Shown here: piece after piece, positions 46,336 to 54,346 of the stretch
Numbering within the stretch: the stretch's first letter is position 1
Layout of the letters: each line of letters starts with the position of its first letter
From: Nostoc sp. LPT
GTDB lineage: Bacteria; Cyanobacteriota; Cyanobacteriia; Cyanobacteriales; Nostocaceae
Length of the DNA: 64,000 nucleotides
Direction of reading: 5' to 3'
NCBI RefSeq assembly: GCF_017115165.1
Contig: NZ_JABXKF010000032.1
Span: 62,001-126,000 of the forward strand
The notes under the pieces: generated by a model
Databases searched by the model: none
Told to the model about the DNA's origin: nothing
The model's input: the letters and a program-made list of their open reading frames with translations, nothing else
Made by a program: the position numbers and the translations under genes

Positions 46336-46450
46336 GGATGAAGCAGGGAGCAGGGGAGCAGAGGAGCAGGGAAAGAAAAAATAACCAATCCCCAATCCCC
46401 AATCCCTAATCCCCAGTCCCCAGTCCCCAATCCCCAATTCCCAACTTCAC
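46336..46450. repeat. STRR cluster between lipA and psaX
   Basis: gcaggggagcagaggagcaggg followed by a clean run of about eight heptamer-type units (aatcccc/agtcccc). It is the longest and cleanest CCCCART array of the window and could slip during replication. Confidence 0.7.
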
Positions 46451-46532
46451 ACAAATATTCTTAAAGAATTTGAGTATTTGGTACGCCAGTTTGGTATTTC
46501 TTAAAAAGTCATGACATAAGGAGAATCGCATT

Positions 46533-46670
46533 ATGACTGCTAAAGCTAAGAATTCCCCCGTTGCCGACAGCGGCGCTAAACCTCCCTACGCCTTTCGCAC
46601 AGGCTGGGCACTGTTCTTGTTAGCGATCAATTTTTTGGTAGCAGCCTACTACTTCCACATTATTGAATAA
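46533..46670 (+). CDS. psaX: Photosystem I subunit PsaX
   Basis: 45 codons, too short for most ORF lists, with a strong aaggag site 9 bases before the ATG. The protein is MTAKAKNSPVADSG, then KPPYAFRTGWALFLLAINF, then LVAAYYFHIIE: a short stromal N-terminus and one membrane helix. By memory this fits PsaX, the small subunit at the edge of the PsaB side of cyanobacterial photosystem I, present in some but not all cyanobacteria. It stands apart from psaA and psaB, 10 kb away. Confidence 0.9.
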   Translation: MTAKAKNSPVADSGAKPPYAFRTGWALFLLAINFLVAAYYFHIIE

Positions 46671-46691
46671 TTAGAAGTGGAGTGGTGCTGC

Positions 46692-47558
46692 TCAAATCGT
46701 TCCTTTAAATAAACCTTTGGGACGAATGAGCAGCACCAAAATCATGATCAACAGTGCGACACCTTGTTTATACTGTGAACCCAGCCAAGGAGTGCTGACT
46801 TCCTGGACGATGCCAATGATAAAAGCTGCTGCGATCGCACCATAGGGGTTGCCAATCCCACCAAGAATTACTGAGGCAAATAATGGTAAGATTAAGAACC
46901 ATCCCATATTCGGGCGCACGGCTGTAATTAACCCATACATACTGCCACCCAATGACGTAAGAGTACCAGCTATTAGCCAAGTCCAGAAAATTACTCTGTC
47001 AACATTGATGCCTGAAACCCTGGCTAAGTCCAGATCGTCTGCAACTGCTCGCATCGCCTTACCAATTTTGGTATTTTGCAGCAGGTAATGCAGCCCTAAA
47101 ATTGCTAGCACCGCTAATCCTAATACCAATAATTGATTTTGCGGTATCTTTAAACCCAAAATATCTAAAGCCGGAGTAACAGGTAAATTATAATTTTGGT
47201 TCTTGCCGCCCCAGATAAAAATAATCCCATTGCGAATAAATAAGGCAAGCCCGATAGAAATAATAATCAGCGTAGTGGAAGTAGCACGGATAGAGCGCAT
47301 CTTTGACCACAGTAACTTTTCCGATGACAGCATTGCTGCTACTGTTCCCGCCGCCGCCAAGATCATCGACAGCCAAATATTGACTCCAATGGTGTTTATC
47401 AGCCAAGTCAGATAGGCTCCTAAGGTGAGAAAGTCACCATGAGCAAAGTTAGATAGCCGTAAAATTCCATAAGTAAGAGTCAGTCCGACTGCGGCTAGAG
47501 CAATAATGCTCCCCACCGCAATCCCATTAACGATTAGTTGGGCGAATTGTGTATCCAT
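46692..47558 (-). CDS. livH: Branched-chain amino acid ABC transporter permease (LivH type)
   Basis: 288 residues with about eight membrane helices. The N-terminal QLIVNGIAVGSIIALAAVGLTLTYGILRLSNFAHGDFLTLGAY signature and the later AVADDLDLARVSGINVDRVI loop (the site that meets the ATPase) are typical of LivH. It would form a pore with a LivM-like partner. In Anabaena the homologous NatD protein is part of a neutral amino acid transporter whose genes are scattered; here too no other subunit is adjacent. It ends 22 bp from psaX, convergent. Confidence 0.88.
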   Translation of the reverse strand: MDTQFAQLIVNGIAVGSIIALAAVGLTLTYGILRLSNFAHGDFLTLGAYLTWLINTIGVNIWLSMILAAAGTVAAMLSSEKLLWSKMRSIRATSTTLIIISIGLALFIRNGIIFIWGGKNQNYNLPVTPALDILGLKIPQNQLLVLGLAVLAILGLHYLLQNTKIGKAMRAVADDLDLARVSGINVDRVIFWTWLIAGTLTSLGGSMYGLITAVRPNMGWFLILPLFASVILGGIGNPYGAIAAAFIIGIVQEVSTPWLGSQYKQGVALLIMILVLLIRPKGLFKGTI

Positions 47559-47640
47559 AAGTCTTAAGTTGCGTTTAAAAAATTTTAGGTTAGTGGTTCA
47601 TACAATAATTTTTTTTTGGACTAGCTGCTAAACTCGACAT

Positions 47641-47681
47641 CATAAGTTATGGTTTATAACAACATAAGTTATCGTTTATAA
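47641..47681. promoter_or_regulatory. Paired direct repeat in a divergent promoter
   Basis: cataagttatggtttataa and cataagttatcgtttataa are near-identical 19-mers with a 22-bp period (two helical turns), so a dimeric regulator could bind on one face. The site lies between the permease and the hybrid kinase, 85-120 bp from each start. A hairpin cataaaatcc/gggatttttatg follows at 47708. Confidence 0.5.
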
Positions 47682-47766
47682 ATAAAAAAGAATTGTCCGC
47701 TAATATACATAAAATCCTGTTGGGATTTTTATGCGTAGCTAAACTTGTTCAGCGGTCTAGTTGACC

Positions 47767-49617
47767 ATGCAGCAGTACTCAAGCTTACCAGACCAGAACT
47801 CACTGATAGATGCAACGCCAAAACTTTTGACAACAATTGAGCAACTTAGCGCGCAGCTGTGGCTGGAGAGCAGCTTAAACCAGTTGCAAAGTCGCCTTAA
47901 TGATTGCTTGCTTTCTGCTTGTAACACTGTCCCACAGCCAGAAGCCGCACAAGCGGAAATTTTACGAACCGTGGTTAACGAAATTAACAGTGCTGTTCAC
48001 AGCAGTAATCTGGCACTTACAGAATGTGCCGTAGGCATCGCCATGTGTCAACCACAAGAAACTGTTGCCACAGTTTGTTATATTTCTCGTTCTCCATCCC
48101 CAAATTCACAGCCTTTATTTCTAGAAGTGCTGACAGCAGAAAAAAAGCTGCTATTGAGGTTGCAAGAGGTCATAAAACTTGAAGATTTGCAACAGCTTGA
48201 GAATCAACAACTACCAAGCGCTTGGCGGTTAGCTGATGATTCTGGCAGCGTTATGGGCTGGCTAATTATCGCCACCGCGCCCCTAAGCTCCGATCATGAG
48301 TCGCTCATAGAATCACAAGCTCAACTCAGATCGCAATTGATGGCAAGGTCTGCCAAATACTGTACAACAGCCTTAGTACAACTTAGACATATTTTATCTT
48401 GGCAGCAACAATATCAACAGTTAAGTAACTCTAATCAAGAATTGGAGCGCACCAATCAACTGAAAAATCAGTTTTTAGCAAACACCAGCCATGAAATTCG
48501 CACACTGCTTAATTGTATTACTGTGCCGGTTTACATGCTTTTAACCCCAGGGTTTGAACCAACTAAAGAAAGCCAGCGAAACTATTTAAATATCATTCAG
48601 TCTAGTGGCAAGCACTTGCTAGCTCTGATTAATGATATTTTGGATCTTTCTAAAATTGAAGCAAATCAGCTAGAAGTGAAGTGGGAAACACTAGATGTGC
48701 GATTCGTATGCGACAGTGTTTTCGCACTGGTGAAAGAGAAAGCCGCTGATAAGGGTTTAAACCTGCGTCAAGAAATTAACCCCGATATCACAACCCTAGT
48801 AGCTGATGATTTGCGACTCAAGCAAATGCTGTTGAATTTACTCTTGAATGCCCTAAAGTTCACTAGCGAAGGAAGTGTTGGCTTAGAGGTTGTTCTTGAA
48901 GGTGTATTTGTGCATTTTACAGTTTGGGATACTGGCACTGGCATTTCCCAAGAAGACCAAGTTCAACTGTTTCAACGCTATTTTCAAATTGCCAAGGCTG
49001 ATGGTGTTGAAGGTACTGGTTTGGGTTTAGCACTGACTCAAAAACTCGCCCAAATTCACGGTGGTTCTGTGAAAGTGGAATCTGAAGTAGATCGCGGCTC
49101 CCGTTTTACCCTCATACTTCCCCTTAACCAAGAGGTAGGAGTGGGGGGAGTAGAGGAAGCAGGGGAAGCAAAATTTTCCTCATCTCCTCTGCCTTTGACT
49201 CCTAGTTCCTCTGTAGATATTTTGTTGGTAGAAAATGACTTACCCAATGCTGATTTGATGCAAATTTATTTACGTAATTTGGGATATCAGGTGACTTGGG
49301 TTGAGAATGCTGCCCAGATGTGGGAAGCTCTAAGACAGTTAGACCCAGCTGTGATTTTAATGGATGTTTATCTGGCAGATGGAAATGGTCTGAACTTAGT
49401 GCAACAACTGCGAGAACATGGGCAATATCGGACGATTCCGGTAATTGTTCAAACAGCAATGGCGATGAAAGGCGATCGCGAAACCTGTCTAGCAGCTGGA
49501 GTAAATGACTATATTTCTAAACCAATTGATTTACCATTTTTAGCCAGTTTGGTGGCCAAGTACAGTCAAGCACCAACCTTGGTTGATGGGGAGTGGGGAG
49601 TAGAAAGTAGAGAGTGA
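47767..49617 (+). CDS. Hybrid sensor histidine kinase with C-terminal receiver
   Basis: About 616 residues from the ATG at 47767 (a TTG at 47761 is in frame). The N-terminal 225 residues form a sensing region without membrane helices, probably a GAF-like fold. HisKA: FLANTSHEIRTLLNCI with the histidine; HATPase with NLLLNALKFTSEG, DTGTGIS and GTGLGLALT; then a receiver with VILMDVYLADGNGL and ISKPID. All phosphotransfer residues are kept. The receiver would be phosphorylated by its own kinase and pass the phosphate on. The linker before the receiver is Gly/Glu-rich, made partly of repeat-like sequence. Confidence 0.92.
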   Translation: MQQYSSLPDQNSLIDATPKLLTTIEQLSAQLWLESSLNQLQSRLNDCLLSACNTVPQPEAAQAEILRTVVNEINSAVHSSNLALTECAVGIAMCQPQETVATVCYISRSPSPNSQPLFLEVLTAEKKLLLRLQEVIKLEDLQQLENQQLPSAWRLADDSGSVMGWLIIATAPLSSDHESLIESQAQLRSQLMARSAKYCTTALVQLRHILSWQQQYQQLSNSNQELERTNQLKNQFLANTSHEIRTLLNCITVPVYMLLTPGFEPTKESQRNYLNIIQSSGKHLLALINDILDLSKIEANQLEVKWETLDVRFVCDSVFALVKEKAADKGLNLRQEINPDITTLVADDLRLKQMLLNLLLNALKFTSEGSVGLEVVLEGVFVHFTVWDTGTGISQEDQVQLFQRYFQIAKADGVEGTGLGLALTQKLAQIHGGSVKVESEVDRGSRFTLILPLNQEVGVGGVEEAGEAKFSSSPLPLTPSSSVDILLVENDLPNADLMQIYLRNLGYQVTWVENAAQMWEALRQLDPAVILMDVYLADGNGLNLVQQLREHGQYRTIPVIVQTAMAMKGDRETCLAAGVNDYISKPIDLPFLASLVAKYSQAPTLVDGEWGVESRE

Positions 49618-49708
49618 GGGAGACAAGAAGAAACCATGCCCAATGCCCCATAACTAATGACTACAATATAAATTATTGGGTGCTGTAAGGTTTTGGCAGG
49701 ATTGGGAA

Positions 49709-50539
49709 ATGATGCTGACAGAAAAATTTGAGCAATTAAAAACCTTATTTAAAGAAATGGAGCAGGCGTTGATTGCCTACTCTGGGGGCGTTGATAGCAC
49801 TTTGGTTGCCAAAATTGCTTATGATGTGTTGGGCGCTCGCGCTTTGGCTGTAACAGCTGTTTCTCCTTCACTGTTACCAGAAGAATTGGAAGACGCGAAA
49901 ATTCAAGCTGCAACTATTGGGATTCCTCATAAAATCGTTCAGACTCACGAGATGGAAAATCCCAATTACACCTCTAACCCTGTTAATCGCTGTTATTTTT
50001 GCAAAAGTGAGTTGCACGACACTCTCAAACCTTTAGCTTTACAGTTGGGTTATCCCTATGTAGTAGATGGGGTGAATGCTGATGATTTGCATGATTATCG
50101 CCCAGGAATTCAGGCGGCTAAGGAAAGAGGTGCGCGATCGCCTTTAGCAGAAGTGGGTGTCACTAAAGTTGAAGTTCGCCAACTTTCGCAACAACTCGGT
50201 TTACCTTGGTGGGATAAACCTGCCCAGCCTTGCCTCAGTTCCCGGTTTCCTTACGGTGAAGAGATTACTGTCGCTAAGTTGCAACGAGTCGGTAGAGGAG
50301 AAATTTATCTGCGAAAGCTAGGTTGGCAAAATTTGCGCGTGCGATCCCAAGGGGATACAGCACGTATTGAATTACCACCAGAACAAATCAAAGAGTTTGT
50401 GTTGACTAACGATTTACAAACGTTAGTTTCAGCATTTCAAGATTTTGGATTTATCTACGTAACCTTAGATTTAGAAGGTTATCGTAGCGGTAAGTTGAAT
50501 CAGGTTTTAAATAGGGAAGCCTTGGGCGTTAAAGTATAG
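49709..50539 (+). CDS. larE: LarE-family sacrificial sulfur transferase
   Basis: 276 residues from the ATG at 49709. The PP-loop ATP pyrophosphatase motif SGGVDS is near residue 28, and a NRCYFCKSELH segment and PCLSSRFPYGE follow; the cysteine in PCLSSRF is the one that LarE gives up as sulfur in making the nickel-pincer cofactor of lactate racemase. LarB and LarC are not in the window, so the cofactor route cannot be confirmed here. Many genomes carry larE-like genes alone, and some work on other sulfur transfers. Convergent with the DUF4864 gene. Confidence 0.85.
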   Translation: MMLTEKFEQLKTLFKEMEQALIAYSGGVDSTLVAKIAYDVLGARALAVTAVSPSLLPEELEDAKIQAATIGIPHKIVQTHEMENPNYTSNPVNRCYFCKSELHDTLKPLALQLGYPYVVDGVNADDLHDYRPGIQAAKERGARSPLAEVGVTKVEVRQLSQQLGLPWWDKPAQPCLSSRFPYGEEITVAKLQRVGRGEIYLRKLGWQNLRVRSQGDTARIELPPEQIKEFVLTNDLQTLVSAFQDFGFIYVTLDLEGYRSGKLNQVLNREALGVKV

Positions 50540-50564
50540 GATTTTAGTTGTATAAATATAGAGT

Positions 50565-50921
50565 TTATTTATCTTCTAGAGAAACTAGGAAGCAACCGTT
50601 AATCCTCCAGATATTATTGGGCTGTTTTTCCATAAAATATAAAGCCCTCAAGGGAACTCCATCAGGAGCAAGTAGCAAAACTGGTTGAGTTATATTTCCT
50701 TGGATGGTTGTTATCTTCTCAAAAAAGACAGAACGAGGACGATATACTGCTGGATAGCTTGTCTTTACCATCTGCATAAAATTTTCTGAGGTTCCGAATT
50801 GCGCCTGAATCGCCGGACTAGCATAGGCAAAAGCGCTTTGGGCGTCATCTTTTTTAAAAGCTGCCAATTGGTATTCAATTACAGAACGTATATTGATGGC
50901 ATCGATATCAGGAACTTCCAT
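50565..50921 (-). CDS. DUF4864 protein
   Basis: From the ATG at 50921 (MEVPDIDA), 118 residues, SnoaL/NTF2-like fold. The pattern VIEYQLAAFKKDDAQSAFAYASPAIQAQFGTSENFMQMV and YPAVYRPRSVFF marks the DUF4864 family, a small cone-shaped fold of unknown function. The frame upstream of the start crosses a dispersed repeat at 50935-50965, which I exclude. It is on the same strand as the GDSL gene just upstream (70 bp). Confidence 0.8.
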   Translation of the reverse strand: MEVPDIDAINIRSVIEYQLAAFKKDDAQSAFAYASPAIQAQFGTSENFMQMVKTSYPAVYRPRSVFFEKITTIQGNITQPVLLLAPDGVPLRALYFMEKQPNNIWRINGCFLVSLEDK

Positions 50922-50934
50922 AAATTTAAAAATT

Positions 50935-50965
50935 GCGTAGGCGCAGCCCGCCTTTAGACATCGCT
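50935..50965. repeat. Dispersed repeat, gcgtaggcgcagcccg...catcgc
   Basis: Same family as the elements at 14223, 21689, 22037 and 5900, here between the GDSL gene and the DUF4864 gene. It has one change (tttagaca for gtaggca) relative to the others. Confidence 0.6.
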
Positions 50966-50988
50966 CCAAGGGTCAGCAAAGCGATCGC

Positions 50989-52044
50989 TCAATTCTGACG
51001 CCGAGTGAGCTTGTATTCTATCTGCTGTAGTGCCGTTCGCCACACATCATATCCCTCTTGAGACAGGTGCAACCCATCTGTGGTCAACTCTGGACGCAAA
51101 TTGCCTTCCATATCCGTAAACCAGCTATAAATATTGAGATAATTAGCGCCTTCTTGTTTAGCAATCACGGTTAGTTGGATGTTGATGTGACGAATGCGGC
51201 TATTGGAAATTTTTGGTAGACGAGTAGGCAAAATTGATTGGACAATGATTTGAGCTTGGGGGTGAGCCTGCCGTAAACGACGGACAATCCGGCGATAATT
51301 ACGCAAAATTGTTTCATCAGTAGCGCCTTTTCGTAAGTCGTTAATCCCAGCCATGATGTAAATTACATCTGGCCGCGTTGCCGAAAATGCTCCCAATCTT
51401 TTTAAAACGCCACTAGAAGTATCTCCAGATATGCCTTGATTCAGCCACAATTTACCAGCAGGCAGTTTTTCTCTGGGAAACCACATACTCAAAGAATCAC
51501 CAACTAAAATACTTAGATGATTGGCTCCTTGACCTTGAGCGATCGCTCTAGCTTCTAAAGCTAGTAAACTTTTCCAGTCGTCGTAAGTTAGTTGACGTTT
51601 CTTGATCGACTCCCACAATGATTGCAAATTATCATTATCTACGCGTTTATAAATCTGACCTGTTTTCAGAGCCGCCAATCTTTGGTAGTAAAGTTGATTT
51701 CCAGATGTCAATAAGAGGCTAGTTGTTTGGGCGCTGGGGTTGAGTGATGACTCTGTTGATACTGGTAATGCCTGACTGCTGAATTCTGGTACGCTAGGGA
51801 CGTTTTTCTCACCTACTATTGGCTGCGAACTTTTTAGGGGTTGGAACGCTTGACCGCTGAGTTCTGGTAAGGAGAGATCGACGCTATTGATAATTTTTGT
51901 ACTGGCTATTGTCTGCGAACCCTGTTTTAAATCCCACAGGAATCTAGAACTTTCTGGCAGGACAATTGACAGATGTGGAAGAGCCGATGCTGGTATTGCT
52001 AATCCTGTTAACAAGCCTGCTGCCAACAGATAAGGGTCCCTCAT
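50989..52044 (-). CDS. SGNH/GDSL-type hydrolase, exported
   Basis: 351 residues. An N-terminal signal sequence (LLAAGLLTGLAIPASA) and a Ser/Pro-rich linker of about 120 residues lead to an SGNH domain. Block I is VGDSLSMWF with the serine, block II NQGISGDTSSG, block III AGINDLRKG with the Asn, and block V TTDGLHLS with Asp and His. All four catalytic residues are kept. SGNH enzymes deacetylate or hydrolyse sugars and lipids; export and a long linker suggest cell wall or polysaccharide. Substrate unknown. Confidence 0.88.
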   Translation of the reverse strand: MRDPYLLAAGLLTGLAIPASALPHLSIVLPESSRFLWDLKQGSQTIASTKIINSVDLSLPELSGQAFQPLKSSQPIVGEKNVPSVPEFSSQALPVSTESSLNPSAQTTSLLLTSGNQLYYQRLAALKTGQIYKRVDNDNLQSLWESIKKRQLTYDDWKSLLALEARAIAQGQGANHLSILVGDSLSMWFPREKLPAGKLWLNQGISGDTSSGVLKRLGAFSATRPDVIYIMAGINDLRKGATDETILRNYRRIVRRLRQAHPQAQIIVQSILPTRLPKISNSRIRHINIQLTVIAKQEGANYLNIYSWFTDMEGNLRPELTTDGLHLSQEGYDVWRTALQQIEYKLTRRQN

Positions 52045-52590
52045 CGCTTTTTCTCTCCTCTACTCACTGCTTTTCCATATCACGGCATTAGTTGCCTGTA
52101 TTCAGGAAAATTTTACTTCGGTTAAGTTATTATTCTTATTTACGCTGTATAGTTCTGTAAAGCGTGTTTATGAGATTATATTTGACAATTTACGATCTCT
52201 TTAAAGTACGGTTTTCCCGGTGGTATACAAGTCTTATTTGTGCGAATACTTCTACTGAAAGCATTGTTTTCATCAGCCGACTACTTTTTTAACTCAGTTA
52301 TCACAAATATTACTAGTGTTTGCAAACTCGGCAATTAATGAGTGATTTTTGAGGATCTCAGGACAGAGGTTTTTGCTTTTGATGTTGCTAGTATGTGAAA
52401 TAACCATCATATTTTAGGTTTCTAGATTTCAGTCAATTGTTGCGATCGCGTGAGAGTTGGCTCGACAAGCCATTTCTCTAAAAGACACTACGCGTAGCTT
52501 GCTTAAGAGCAGGAGTACACGTCTACATTTTTCACTTTGTCATGTGAAATTAAGCAATGCAAATGCACCAGTTATTAAAGATGTGATTAG
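52045..52590. other. Intergenic gap upstream of the XRE remnant
   Basis: About 545 bases. The left part holds the promoter of the GDSL gene. Near 52455-52510 is a gttggctcgacaagccatttc...ctacgcgtagcttgc stretch with small palindromes that resembles Nostoc repeats. No gene-like frame is seen. Confidence 0.4.
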
Positions 52591-52794
52591 TTCAGATTAG
52601 AGATTCGAGAACTAGCACAAGTGAAATGATTGTAATTAAAAGAAGTTTCTGACCGTTCTGGGATAATTTGCAGCACAGTTATAAGTTATGTGCGTCGTCG
52701 CAAAATAACAACAGTTGACTTTCCTGCTATATACAAATTAGCTCTTGCCTTTAATGTGACAATTGAGGACTTGGTGGAAATTTTGGAGAAATAG
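52591..52794 (+). pseudogene. XRE-type HTH regulator remnant
   Basis: One frame reads IRELAQVK, a TGA, then a TAA one codon later, then LKEVSDRSGIICSTVISYVRR, then VDFPAIYKLALAFNVTIEDLVEILEK and a stop at 52794. The helix-turn-helix (LKEVSDRSGI..STV..Y) and the tail match small cyanobacterial XRE regulators of about 70 residues. Stops at the position of the Gly-Trp-Thr that precedes LKEVS make it a pseudogene. Confidence 0.7.
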
Positions 52795-53009
52795 GCAAAA
52801 TTATAACTGTTGAGAATATTGATATCATACGATGATGTGTACTCAATGAGCAAGTATGACGTTTGCCATACTGAGAATTTCAGAACTCACTATACGTAAT
52901 TTAAAATTTATGTTTACTAATTGAAGTATGAGTTGAAATACATTTAAATTAAGTTTTAACTCTAAAGAATAACCTCATTGAAAGTGCTAAGATTTAGGCT
53001 GAATCATTA

Positions 53010-53222
53010 GTGTTTTCCTTTTCTTCTGTGGCAAGAGCTAGTACAGCGATTGGTGTCAGTCCCATTATTAAAGAGATTGTGCAAAAACAGGCACATTCCA
53101 CACGTTTGACCCTGAAAGAAGTTATTCTGATGGGGATGTTAGCTATTGATAAACTAGATGATCGAGGTCGTCAAGAGCTAGCAGATCAAGTTCATCAAAT
53201 GCAGGTGAATGGAGAAATTTAA
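53010..53222 (+). CDS. Small hypothetical protein
   Basis: 70 codons from a GTG at 53010. The body, SPIIKEIVQKQAHSTRLTLKEVILMGMLAIDKLDDRGRQELADQVHQM, is helical and looks like a DNA- or protein-binding unit, but I recognise no family and no clear ribosome site. It lies between the XRE remnant and the methyltransferase pseudogene, so it may be a piece of the same accessory patch. Reality uncertain. Confidence 0.4.
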   Translation: MFSFSSVARASTAIGVSPIIKEIVQKQAHSTRLTLKEVILMGMLAIDKLDDRGRQELADQVHQMQVNGEI

Positions 53223-53295
53223 TTGAGTAGTTATGAGTTAAGAGTTATAAGTTATAAATTTTAACTTCTCACTCCTGACTCTTTACTTAATTTAG

Positions 53296-54227
53296 TTATT
53301 GGCTAAATCGATAACGACTTCCAATTACATAACTTTCATTAATTTCAAAAGATATCCATCGGCGTTGCAGAGTTTCAGCAACAAAGCCGGTTGTATTAGA
53401 ACCCGCGAATGGATCTAATACCATATCACTTTCATCAGTTAAAAATTTGATGAAAAACTCAGCGAACCCTTGAGGAAAGCGTGCTGGATGAGGTCTAATT
53501 TCTGCTGTTTTGCAGCGTCTAAATAAGCACTATTCGATTCAGTATTGGCAATTTCTAGCAAATTCGGCGGAATTGCACCTTGGTTATCTTTTTGAAATTT
53601 ATCAGAAATATCATGTCCACTAGGACGTATTTTTGCTTTATAGCCATTTTTGAGTAACTGTTTCATACTTTGGCTATAAGGCTTTAAAACTTTTTTGTTA
53701 TCTGCTTTAGGATTCGGTGTTTTAGATAACCACCAAACTGTATTTACAGAATCTTTCACACGAATTCGCCTGATTGTCACTTACTTAGCAGGGGTTGGCA
53801 GCCGAGCCGGATTATAGTGGTAAAATTCTTGAGCGAGAAAGAAACCTACTTCTTTGCATAATCTTACTAAAAGTTCGTATTGGTAGATACTCCGCACCTG
53901 ATTACCAGGTAAGTAAGCACCACCTAAATCTAGTACGAATGAGCCATTATCTGCCAGTACTCTTTTAAATTCGGATGCAAAAGGTAGAAACCACTCAATA
54001 TATTTTTCAGCAGTTTTGTTACCGTATTCTTTTTTTCGGGTGAGTGCGAATGAAGGTGAGGTGATAATTAAATTAATACTATTATCATCAATGAATTTAA
54101 TAAGTTTAAGGCTATCGCCTAAATATGCGGCTCCGTTTTACTAGGTATAAGAGGGATTAAAAACTATTTCTTTTGGTGGCGTTATTGGTTCTTCTTGCAA
54201 GACTTATAAAGTTATCTCGTTTTTCAT
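53296..54227 (-). pseudogene. DNA methyltransferase pseudogene
   Basis: From the ATG at 54227 one frame reads MKNEITL, a TAA, EEPITPPKEIVFNPSYT, a TAG and TAA, then AAYLGDSLKLIKFIDDNSIN and TSPSFALTRKKEYGN; after a TAA at 53783-53781 it goes on VTIRRIRVKDSVNTVWWLSK to about 53520, where the frame shifts and DPFAGSNTTGFVAE follows. Functional relatives have TSPPF (catalytic motif IV) and a W-V-T where the stop lies. So there are four stops, one frameshift and one catalytic change (Pro to Ser). The class is beta-type N4-cytosine/N6-adenine methylase. It follows DUF262/DUF1524 gene by 120 bp. Confidence 0.85.
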
Positions 54228-54346
54228 AGTTATAACTTGTTTTGGTATTGTCCAAGTATTTAATTTTAAAAGTTCTTTTTTCAACGTAATTGCCCTTGGG
54301 GTCTTCTTCTTCTCAAATAGCCGATTGTATGCTAGCTGACTTATAT

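Noticed and set aside
46336-46450. Possible CRISPR array from regular short repeats
   Set aside because: Units are 7 bp with no spacers; this is an STRR array, not a CRISPR array. No other array or cas gene is seen.
49056-49459. Minus-strand frames opposite the hybrid kinase receiver
   Set aside because: Shadow frames; the plus strand encodes a complete receiver there.
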